Source of the DNA: an uncultured Sphingobacteriaceae bacterium | GTDB lineage: Bacteria > Bacteroidota > Bacteroidia > Sphingobacteriales > Sphingobacteriaceae | Length of the DNA stretch: 6,167 bases | Assembly: GCA_937875035.1 (NCBI GenBank) | Contig: CALNCF010000024.1 | Location: 1-6,167, forward strand | Direction: 5' to 3' | Shown: one piece after another, positions 1 through 5,573 of the stretch | Layout of the letters: every line of letters begins with the position of its first letter | Numbering within the stretch: the stretch's first letter is position 1 | Position numbers and translations under genes: made by a program | Notes under the pieces: model-generated | Seen by the model: only the letters and a program-made list of their open reading frames with translations | Told to the model about the DNA's origin: nothing | Database searches by the model: none

Positions 1-449
1 AAAGCCGCGATGAACCAGGTCTTCGCCAGTAAATATTTAAAGGAAAGAAAAGGATTCAGGGAGAAAAAAATATTGAGAATGAATACGAGGTAATGCAGGC
101 TCAGCAGGAAGATAAGCGGATGCCTGAAGAAGTCGCGGTCGTAGGTATTCTTTTTAAAGAGAAGGATCAGGCAGATGAACAGCAGCGTGATCATCATGGG
201 TTCGGAAGGCGTGGAAAGGGTAAATCCACCTATCGGTATTTCGAAGGAAAAGGGCAGCGCCGCCAATGCAAAGTAAAAGAACAGCGAATAATTCCGGAGA
301 AAGATCAGCAGGTATACAATGGCAAAGGGCAGCACCGGCAAAAAAGGGAGGTCGTACAGGCTCAGCACAATATTACCTGCAAAAAAAAGAATGCTGGTAA
401 TGATCAAGAAATACAGTTCCCTTTTGTTTATTTCAGGTTTTGCATTCAA
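1..449 (-). CDS. O-antigen ligase/polymerase-like membrane protein, partial (N-terminal 149 codons)
   Basis: The minus strand is open from 449 to the window edge, where the gene is cut, so only the N-terminal part is visible. The translation begins (M)NAKPEINKRELYFLIITS and is very hydrophobic, with about four or five membrane spans: residues ~11-27, 31-48, 50-64, 84-98 and 112-128. The run LPFSFEIPIGG followed by TPSEP resembles the N-terminus of Bacteroidota O-antigen ligase (WaaL/Wzy-type) proteins, which polymerise glycan or join it to a lipid carrier in the inner membrane. The start is probably TTG at 449-447, which shares TTGA with the stop of the chain-length gene. The ATG at 445 is in another frame and meets a stop after five codons, and the chosen frame has a stop five codons upstream of the TTG. 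The tight overlap suggests translational coupling. The catalytic periplasmic loop lies outside the window, so ligase and polymerase cannot be told apart. Confidence 0.72.
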   Translation of the reverse strand, partial: MNAKPEINKRELYFLIITSILFFAGNIVLSLYDLPFLPVLPFAIVYLLIFLRNYSLFFYFALAALPFSFEIPIGGFTLSTPSEPMMITLLFICLILLFKKNTYDRDFFRHPLIFLLSLHYLVFILNIFFSLNPFLSFKYLLAKTWFIAA

Positions 450-1567
450 TTTAAACGGCGTTTAAAAACCGGGTACAGATCCATTAATATGATGACCAGG
501 ATGGATAATACCAGGCCTGAAAGGAAAGCCACTCCTGTAAGCAGCATACGGCGAGGCGTAGACGGGATCTCTGGTTTTACTGCCGCATTGATCAGGAATT
601 TCTGCGGAAGGCTGCGCTCGAAATCCAGCTTCGCACTTTCATAACGCATCTTCAGGGTGCTCAGCTTCTTGCGCTCGATCTCCAGGTTGTTCACATTGTC
701 TACGTAAATACCCCCGTAATCTTTGATCGCATCTAATTGTGGCTTGATATTCCTGATGGCTGCCTCATAACCCTTTACCCTTGCTTTCGAACGAATGATC
801 AGTGAATCGGGTAAAGCGTCTTTATTTTCTTCATACACTTTCAGCATGGCGTTTTCCTGGTCAAGCCGTACTTTGTTCTCAGCGTAGGCTTCATTCAGTT
901 GAGAGGCTTGCTCGAAGTAATCATAAATCCCTTTCTTTCTCAGCGACATCAGCGACCTGTCGATGGAATCCATAATAGCTTTCTGGGTCAGGTATTCCTG
1001 GCTCAGGATATCGAAGGCATCTTTTGCTTTCAGCTTCTGAACACCTGTTTTCAGTGCGTCGGCATGGTTGGAGATGAAGTTCGCCATGTCTGCGGCCAAT
1101 TGAGGATCAGTATCATATACCGAGATCTGTATCGCTTTAAATTCAGTCTGTTTCACATTCATCTGCTTCGACAGCAGGTTCTGAAGGGTATAGAGTGATA
1201 CGCCATTCGTTGTGTCTAATCCATAATGTGCTGCGAGGTTGAACTTACGGATCACGGCATTTTTCAGCTCATCCGATTTCAGGATCTGGAGGATCTGCTC
1301 CGCATCCTGGTCCGATCCGAACTCCAGCAGGTTGTAACGGGCCATCCCCGGCTCTGTTAGCAGGGTGGAGGAAATGGAGGCATTGGAAGTCGGGTAGAAG
1401 ATGACCGAAGCCATGTACTCCGGCTTCATAAACCGCGGACCTGTAAATATATAAGTGGTCAGGGCGCCCAGTATGCTGATGATCATGATCGGCCATTTCC
1501 AGCGTAGTATCAGCCTGAGCAGGTAAAATATATCGAATGTGTAGTCTGGTGTATCGTTCTGACTCAT
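446..1567 (-). CDS. Wzz/GumC-like polysaccharide chain-length determinant protein
   Basis: This protein of 373 residues has the polysaccharide co-polymerase layout: a short cytoplasmic N-terminus, a first membrane span at about residues 26-42, a large periplasmic region, and a second span at about 341-363 with a short basic tail. The periplasmic part ends in long helical, charged stretches (about 175-320). Just before the second span is the proline-containing KPEIPSTPRR motif (331-340), typical of Wzz-family proteins. No Walker-type tyrosine-kinase domain follows, so this is a stand-alone co-polymerase that sets the chain length made by a Wzy-type polymerase. A TTG directly before the ATG would add one residue; I prefer the ATG at 1567. 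It lies 42 bp downstream of the flippase gene, and its stop overlaps the start of the ligase-like gene. There is no clear ribosome binding site, but a TAnnTTTG box lies 23 nt upstream of the ATG. The family is secure; the exact glycan is unknown. Confidence 0.85.
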   Translation of the reverse strand: MSQNDTPDYTFDIFYLLRLILRWKWPIMIISILGALTTYIFTGPRFMKPEYMASVIFYPTSNASISSTLLTEPGMARYNLLEFGSDQDAEQILQILKSDELKNAVIRKFNLAAHYGLDTTNGVSLYTLQNLLSKQMNVKQTEFKAIQISVYDTDPQLAADMANFISNHADALKTGVQKLKAKDAFDILSQEYLTQKAIMDSIDRSLMSLRKKGIYDYFEQASQLNEAYAENKVRLDQENAMLKVYEENKDALPDSLIIRSKARVKGYEAAIRNIKPQLDAIKDYGGIYVDNVNNLEIERKKLSTLKMRYESAKLDFERSLPQKFLINAAVKPEIPSTPRRMLLTGVAFLSGLVLSILVIILMDLYPVFKRRLN

Positions 1568-1590
1568 CAACTTGATTTTTTTGAATTTAG

Positions 1591-1598
1591 CAAAAGTA
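1591..1598 (-). promoter_or_regulatory. Putative Bacteroidota -7 box (TACTTTTG) for the chain-length gene
   Basis: On the minus strand this reads TACTTTTG, a full match to TAnnTTTG, the -7 element of the Bacteroidota housekeeping sigma factor. It lies in the 42-bp gap, 23 nt before the ATG of the chain-length gene. No TTTG-like -33 element is visible at the usual distance. If it is active, the chain-length and ligase-like genes could be transcribed separately from the flippase gene. Confidence 0.4.
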
Positions 1599-1609
1599 GA
1601 AATTTATTG

Positions 1610-3034
1610 TTAAATACCTTCATTCTTCAACAGGGCCATGATGTTACGCAACGGAATGAGCCTGAGTGCCAGGGCGCCGGCCATGGTGATCAGCATAATA
1701 CCCCCGATACGTAACAGCCAGGGCAGGTCCAGCGAGGTGCTGCCGGCAACCAGGGCGATCTCCAGCCCGATCAGCGCAATCATTTTTACCAGGCCCGTGC
1801 CGCTCAGCCTGAGCCTGCCATGCTGAAAGGCATACAGGGTCTGCAGCAGGGTAATGATCAGCGTGGTAGACAAGGATGCATAAGCCGAACCCAGGGATCC
1901 GTAAGAGGGTATCAAAACGAGGTTGAGTATCATGTTCAGTATTACACCCGTTAACGCAAAAGTATTCAGCAATCGTATACTCCCGTTGGCAGTAAGCAGG
2001 GTTCCGAAGATATAGCTGTTGCTGATCGAGATGAAAGAGAGGATCAGCACCCGGAACACCATGGCCGATTCTTCGATATGCTGATCATAGAGCAGGCTCA
2101 TGATCTCCGTGGAAAAGAAGACCGATGGGATCACCAGCAGGGAAAAGCTGAGCCTGACCAGGCTGTTCAGGTCTTCCTTCAGCTTGATCATGCGGGCGAA
2201 AATAGGATAGAGTATCCCCGAGAAAAGCACGGCGATCATATTCAGGGCATCGAGCAAACGGTAGCCTGCGGCATAGATCCCTACTTCAGAGTTGCCGTTA
2301 GGGTGCAGCTCTTTCAGCAATACCGTATCGATCTTGGCATATACCATCATCAGCAGGGCCAGTATGGCATACGGGTAGCTTTCTTTCAGGATGATCCGGA
2401 ATAAATGAAGATTCAGCTTCAGCCGGAAAGAGAAGGTATGCTTCTTTACCATGAAGAACGATATCAGCGCCGTAATAAAGAACGACAGCGTTTGCAGGTA
2501 TACAAAGGTGTGGATGTTGAAGGATGATTTCAGGCCGGCGACCATCAGCAGCGGCAGGCAGAAGCAGATCATCAGCAGCTTATCCAGGATCGAGATAAAC
2601 GTGTCTGTCCGGAACAGGTGCATGCCCGCCAGGTTCGAACGATTGTAGAGCACAAAAGAATTGAATACCTGCCCGAGAATGATGAAATAAAACAGGTGGC
2701 TTTCGCGCGCAGGATAATCGCTCACCAAGGCCCATATGAACAGGATGATGCAATACAGTGCCGACAGCAGGATCTTGATGAAGGTGATGCTGCTGAAATA
2801 CCTTGTTAATAATTGCGTATATTGAGCAATGTGCCGGTTATTGTAATTGGTGATCCCCGGATCGAGTATGATGCTCAGGATAAAGGAAAGATTGAAGAGG
2901 GAATAATACAAGCCGTAATCATTGCTGCCCACGGTGTTCTGCACGGTACGGTCGATGCCGAACAAATAAAAAGGCTTGATCAGCAGGTTAACGAATATGA
3001 TCAGAATGAGATTGAGCAGAAACTTGCGTTGCAT
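1610..3034 (-). CDS. Wzx-like oligosaccharide flippase (polysaccharide biosynthesis/MOP family)
   Basis: This 474-residue, almost wholly hydrophobic protein has about 12-14 membrane spans and matches the length and character of MOP-superfamily flippases, which move lipid-linked oligosaccharide units across the inner membrane. The N-terminus has the Bacteroidota flavour of the family: NLLIKPFYLFGIDR at 16-29, then a VGSNDYG turn at 35-41 and LDPGITNYNNR at 57-67. A charged cytoplasmic loop with KIDTVLLKEL lies near 234-243, and the C-terminal half has NLVLIPSYGSLGSAYAS at 371-387, the usual glycine-containing repeat of these transporters. The ATG at 3034 begins directly with the first hydrophobic helix. 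It is the first gene of the minus-strand cluster and stands back to back with the GT9 gene across 83 bp. No ribosome binding site is evident. Family assignment is secure; the substrate is inferred only from the neighbours. Confidence 0.85.
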   Translation of the reverse strand: MQRKFLLNLILIIFVNLLIKPFYLFGIDRTVQNTVGSNDYGLYYSLFNLSFILSIILDPGITNYNNRHIAQYTQLLTRYFSSITFIKILLSALYCIILFIWALVSDYPARESHLFYFIILGQVFNSFVLYNRSNLAGMHLFRTDTFISILDKLLMICFCLPLLMVAGLKSSFNIHTFVYLQTLSFFITALISFFMVKKHTFSFRLKLNLHLFRIILKESYPYAILALLMMVYAKIDTVLLKELHPNGNSEVGIYAAGYRLLDALNMIAVLFSGILYPIFARMIKLKEDLNSLVRLSFSLLVIPSVFFSTEIMSLLYDQHIEESAMVFRVLILSFISISNSYIFGTLLTANGSIRLLNTFALTGVILNMILNLVLIPSYGSLGSAYASLSTTLIITLLQTLYAFQHGRLRLSGTGLVKMIALIGLEIALVAGSTSLDLPWLLRIGGIMLITMAGALALRLIPLRNIMALLKNEGI

Positions 3035-3078
3035 ATAAGCGGGCAGTTCGTTTAATTTGCAATTAACACAAAAACATT

Positions 3079-3086
3079 CAAAATTA
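3079..3086 (-). promoter_or_regulatory. Putative Bacteroidota -7 box (TAATTTTG) for the flippase cluster
   Basis: The minus strand reads TAATTTTG, a full match to TAnnTTTG, 44 nt before the flippase ATG in the AT-rich gap shared with the divergent GT9 gene. It would give a leader of a few tens of nucleotides. No good -33 TTTG is seen. On the opposite strand only a shortened version, TAATTTG at 3053-3059, is present about 58 nt before the GT9 start, so the GT9 promoter remains unplaced. Confidence 0.38.
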
Positions 3087-3117
3087 AGGGAAATTATAAG
3101 GATTCCCTGGCGATCTC

Positions 3118-4137
3118 ATGAAAGAAGAAGATTTGATTTATGCAGCGAGTGTACTGGCTTCCAAAGCGATCAACCTGGTAGGAAGAAAGGCTCCTTTCGA
3201 TTTTAAATCGATCCTCATTGTGAAGCTGGATGAGATCGGCGACATGGCGAACACCGTTCATGTATTTGCACTGCTCAAAAAGGAATATCCCGAAGCCCGC
3301 ATCACCCTCTGGTGCAAACCCTTTATCAAGCCCCTGCTCGAAAACGATCCGCATATCGACCGGATCATACACACCGCTTCTGAATTGCGTAAGCATTACG
3401 ACCTGATCGCCGACCTGCGCGGAAACTGGGAGTCGATCCGTTATGCGCTCAGCCATATTCCTCAATACCGCGTCGACCGTGGCACCGTGCGCTTACGTAA
3501 CAAGATGAACGGCGGTCACCCTCACGAAGTGATCACCAACCTGCAGATCATCGCTCCCGTGCTGAAAGAGGTGCCGGAAAAACCGGAGCTGAAGCTGTAC
3601 TTCAGCGAAACCCAGCTCGAGAAAGCCGACCTGTTCATTGTAAAGAATCACCTGCAGAAATTTGCTGTTTTTCATTGCGGCGCCCGCAGGGTGCTGCGCC
3701 AATGGAAGCTGAATAATTTTGCCAGCCTGGCCGAATACCTGAAAAAGGAAAAGGATATGGATATCGTCTTCACCGGCGACCACCAGGATATAAAGGATAT
3801 TGAAGAAGTGAGGGCAAGCCTGTCTTTCCCGTCCTATTCTATTGCCGGGGTCTTTTCACTTTCAGAATATGCCGCGCTGGTATCCAAAGCTTCCCTCTTT
3901 GTAGGGAATGAAAGCGGGCCCCTGCATATTGCCGCTGCCGCACAGATCCCGGTGGTAGGCCTGTTCGGCCCGGGTGTGCCGGTTACCTTTTATCCCTGGG
4001 GTGAAAAGGCAGCCTACGTTCATCATGTGCTGGATTGCAATCCTTGTGACCAAATCCATTGTGTCCGCCCGGATTATACCTGCATGGATATGATCACGAT
4101 TGCGGAAGTGGTAGAAAAGATCAACAGCCTGGTATAG
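3118..4137 (+). CDS. Glycosyltransferase family 9 (heptosyltransferase-like) protein
   Basis: The 339-residue product has the two-Rossmann-domain (GT-B) layout and hallmarks of GT9, the family of LPS heptosyltransferases WaaC and WaaF. Near the N-terminus, ILIVKLDEIGDM (32-43) holds the GD whose Asp (D42) aligns with the catalytic base D13 of WaaC. The second domain begins with FHCGARRVLRQWKLNNF (185-201), corresponding to the family's R/K-x-W segment. The donor-binding signature is GNESGPLHIAAAA (263-275) followed by VVGLFGPGVP. The C-terminus has a cysteine set, C307-x2-C310-x4-C315-x6-C322-M, seen in many GT9 proteins. It probably acts on the cytoplasmic face of the inner membrane, adding heptose or a similar sugar to a glycan core. 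The ATG at 3118 is the first start in the open frame; AAGGA lies 15 nt upstream, too far to be a good ribosome site. It is divergent from the flippase and convergent with the methyltransferase. The donor sugar is not proven. Confidence 0.85.
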   Translation: MKEEDLIYAASVLASKAINLVGRKAPFDFKSILIVKLDEIGDMANTVHVFALLKKEYPEARITLWCKPFIKPLLENDPHIDRIIHTASELRKHYDLIADLRGNWESIRYALSHIPQYRVDRGTVRLRNKMNGGHPHEVITNLQIIAPVLKEVPEKPELKLYFSETQLEKADLFIVKNHLQKFAVFHCGARRVLRQWKLNNFASLAEYLKKEKDMDIVFTGDHQDIKDIEEVRASLSFPSYSIAGVFSLSEYAALVSKASLFVGNESGPLHIAAAAQIPVVGLFGPGVPVTFYPWGEKAAYVHHVLDCNPCDQIHCVRPDYTCMDMITIAEVVEKINSLV

Positions 4138-4140
4138 CTA
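4135..4140. other. Abutting stop codons of two convergent genes (TAGCTA)
   Basis: The palindrome TAGCTA holds the TAG stop of the plus-strand GT9 gene (4135-4137) and, on the other strand, the TAG stop of the methyltransferase gene (4140-4138). There is no intergenic base between them, so any transcription end for either gene must lie within the other's coding sequence. No strong hairpin with a T run is visible on either side. Confidence 0.9.
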
Positions 4141-4878
4141 TTTGGTAGCCCGGATCAGGAGGTTAGGGGTCAGGATCATGTCGCGGGAGGTTCTTGCCGA
4201 GGCGAACACCACCAGCTTAATGGAAGCGCTTACGATAGCCCAGCTTACCTTACGGATCAGCTCCTTAACAAAGCCCTTGGTATATAAATACGAAGAGGTT
4301 ACTTCGGTGTCTGAAAAGCCGATGTTCATCATCACCTGCCTGGCCGAAGAGTAGTTCAGGTAGTTTTCATGGGTGAAATCGCCATTGGCATACAGGCTTG
4401 CGAAAGGCGCGTCCATATTCGGGGTGCGGAAGATCGCGACGCCGCCCGGCTTCAGGGCTTTGTGCACCAGGGTCAATACATCCACCAGCTCATCCTTGCT
4501 GAAATGTTCAATGATATCCAGCCCGGTGATGACATCGAATACGCCGGGGTTGGCAGAAAGGTAAGGGATCAGGTCCTGCTTTTCTACAATATCCTTCAGC
4601 CCGATCTCATGTGCCACCTGCACCTGCCCTTCGCTCACATCGATACCCGTTAAGCGGGTGTATCCCTTTTCTTTCAGAAGGTATAGCAAGGAGCCGAAGC
4701 CGCAGCCCATATCCAGGATCTGCGCGTTCTTGTCTGCCGGGATCAGCGGAAGGATCTCCGGTTCCAGCTGCAGGCGCTCATCCTGTAATTTCTTATTGAT
4801 ATCCAGTCTGAAGGTACGTCCCGACTGGCTGTTGAAATAATCCCTGTAAAAAATCTGGCGGTATTGATATCCTGACAT
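4138..4878 (-). CDS. Class I SAM-dependent methyltransferase
   Basis: This protein of 246 residues carries the class I methyltransferase motifs in order: motif I ILDMGCGFG (54-62) for SAM binding; the acidic end of the second strand, GIDVSEGQ (78-85, D80 expected to hold the ribose); GLDIIEHF (119-126), the DxxEH signature of UbiG-like and Methyltransf_23 enzymes; and LKPGGVAIFRTPN (142-154). The C-terminal third has a hydrophobic or amphipathic stretch (about 213-228) that may touch the membrane. The target is not readable from the sequence; beside GT9, flippase and ligase-like genes, methylation of a sugar or lipid-linked glycan is a reasonable inference. The ATG at 4878 is preceded by an AT-rich leader with no Shine-Dalgarno. 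A TAnnTTTG box lies 20 nt upstream. Its stop codon abuts that of the GT9 gene with no spacer. Confidence 0.85.
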   Translation of the reverse strand: MSGYQYRQIFYRDYFNSQSGRTFRLDINKKLQDERLQLEPEILPLIPADKNAQILDMGCGFGSLLYLLKEKGYTRLTGIDVSEGQVQVAHEIGLKDIVEKQDLIPYLSANPGVFDVITGLDIIEHFSKDELVDVLTLVHKALKPGGVAIFRTPNMDAPFASLYANGDFTHENYLNYSSARQVMMNIGFSDTEVTSSYLYTKGFVKELIRKVSWAIVSASIKLVVFASARTSRDMILTPNLLIRATK

Positions 4879-4898
4879 ATATTATACGATATGAGTTC

Positions 4899-4906
4899 CA
4901 AAGATA
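4899..4906 (-). promoter_or_regulatory. Putative Bacteroidota -7 box (TATCTTTG) for the methyltransferase gene
   Basis: The minus strand reads TATCTTTG, a full TAnnTTTG match, ending 20 nt before the methyltransferase ATG. A start of transcription about 7 nt downstream would leave a leader of roughly a dozen bases, which fits the missing Shine-Dalgarno. No clear -33 TTTG is present. Confidence 0.45.
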
Positions 4907-4911
4907 TATTT

Positions 4912-4919
4912 TAAATTTG
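4912..4919 (+). promoter_or_regulatory. Putative Bacteroidota -7 box (TAAATTTG) for rnhB
   Basis: The plus strand reads TAAATTTG, a full TAnnTTTG match, ending 14 nt before the rnhB ATG, so the leader would be only several bases long. It lies 5 bp from the oppositely directed box of the methyltransferase gene. A TTCC at 4896-4899 is the only weak candidate for a -33 element. Confidence 0.45.
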
Positions 4920-4933
4920 AAGATTTTCCAGGT

Positions 4934-5533
4934 ATGCTGTTACTCCGATATCAAGATCAGTTTATAGAAGCGGGCTGCGACGAAGCCGGGCGGGGATGCC
5001 TTGCCGGACCCGTATTTGCCGCTGCGGTCATCCTGCCGCCGCACTTCAGCAACGAGGTGCTGAACGACTCCAAGCAGCTGAGCGAAGCGAAGCGTAACGA
5101 CCTGCGGAAGATCATCGAGGACCAGGCTACCGCTTTTGCCGTGGCTTCGGTATCGGCTGCCGAGATCGATGAGATCAATATCCTGAATGCTTCTTTCCTG
5201 GCCATGCACCGTGCCCTGGATCAATTGAAAATCCGCCCGGGATACATCCTGGTGGATGGGAACCGCTTTAAGCCCTATCGTGATATAGACCATGCCTGTA
5301 TGATCAAGGGTGATGGTAAATTCATGTCGATTGCCGCGGCTTCGGTACTGGCCAAGACCTACCGCGACGAGTATATGCAGAACCTGCATCACGACTTCCC
5401 TAAATACCGTTGGGAAGAAAATAAGGGGTACCCGACGAAGAGCCATCGCGACGCGATCCTGAAATACGGAGCCACTCCGCATCACCGCAACTCCTTCACC
5501 CTGGTGCCCGAACAGCTCACACTATCCCTTTAG
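4934..5533 (+). CDS. rnhB: Ribonuclease HII
   Basis: This is a complete 199-residue type 2 RNase H, of usual length for bacterial RNase HII. The enzyme cuts the RNA strand of RNA-DNA hybrids and starts removal of single ribonucleotides misincorporated into DNA, using divalent metal ions in the cytoplasm. All expected active-site residues are visible: D16 and E17 in GCDEAGRG, the GRG motif at 19-21 that reads the 2'-OH, D108 in LVDGN, and D127 in IKGDGKF. The helix SIAAASVLAKTYRDEYM (132-148) follows, then KGYPTKSH (164-171), whose Y166 is the conserved tyrosine that senses the RNA-DNA junction. The ATG at 4934 leaves the usual 12-14 residues before the DEAGRG motif. It is divergent from the methyltransferase gene by 55 bp, and gcvT follows 40 bp downstream on the same strand. 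It is a housekeeping gene with no evident link to the glycan genes. Confidence 0.96.
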   Translation: MLLLRYQDQFIEAGCDEAGRGCLAGPVFAAAVILPPHFSNEVLNDSKQLSEAKRNDLRKIIEDQATAFAVASVSAAEIDEINILNASFLAMHRALDQLKIRPGYILVDGNRFKPYRDIDHACMIKGDGKFMSIAAASVLAKTYRDEYMQNLHHDFPKYRWEENKGYPTKSHRDAILKYGATPHHRNSFTLVPEQLTLSL

Positions 5534-5547
5534 TTCCATTTTTTTCG

Positions 5548-5555
5548 TATTTTTG
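5548..5555 (+). promoter_or_regulatory. Putative Bacteroidota -7 box (TATTTTTG) for gcvT
   Basis: TATTTTTG, a full TAnnTTTG match, lies in the 40-bp gap between rnhB and gcvT and ends 18 nt before the gcvT ATG. TTTAG at 5529-5533, overlapping the rnhB stop, is a poor -33 candidate with a rather short spacer. The box suggests that gcvT can be transcribed on its own. Confidence 0.42.
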
Positions 5556-5573
5556 GCCACTTATCACGAAAAA

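Noticed and set aside
93..644. 183-codon open frame on the plus strand opposite the ligase-like and chain-length genes
   Set aside because: The product is rich in Gln, Lys and Arg with no recognisable domain, and it runs across the junction of two well-supported minus-strand genes; it is an antisense shadow.
446..1567. Chain-length protein as a bacterial tyrosine kinase (Wzc type)
   Set aside because: The protein ends about ten residues after the second membrane span; there is no Walker A/B domain or tyrosine-rich tail.
3053..3059. TAATTTG as the promoter box of the GT9 gene
   Set aside because: It has one base too few between TA and TTTG and lies about 58 nt from the start codon, so it was not listed as a feature.
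3094..3465. 123-codon minus-strand open frame opposite the start of the GT9 gene
   Set aside because: It covers the divergent promoter gap and the GT9 N-terminus, whose family motifs are clear on the plus strand; it has no family signature of its own.
4137..4149. Possible terminator hairpin GCTA-TTTGG-TAGC at the convergent stops
   Set aside because: The stem has only four base pairs with two A-T pairs, and no T run follows on either strand.
4138..4878. Methyltransferase as a DNA-modification enzyme of a defence system
   Set aside because: There is no DPPY/NPPY-type or PCQ motif, no target-recognition domain and no nuclease beside it; the DxxEH motif and the glycan genes around it point to a small-molecule or glycan methyltransferase.
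4940..5485. 181-codon minus-strand open frame opposite rnhB
   Set aside because: rnhB on the plus strand has all its catalytic residues; the antisense frame has no recognisable motif and is a by-product of codon bias.
5539..5545. T7 run after the rnhB stop as an intrinsic terminator
   Set aside because: No stable stem precedes it; GGTG and CAC upstream pair only weakly. It is more likely part of the AT-rich promoter region of gcvT.
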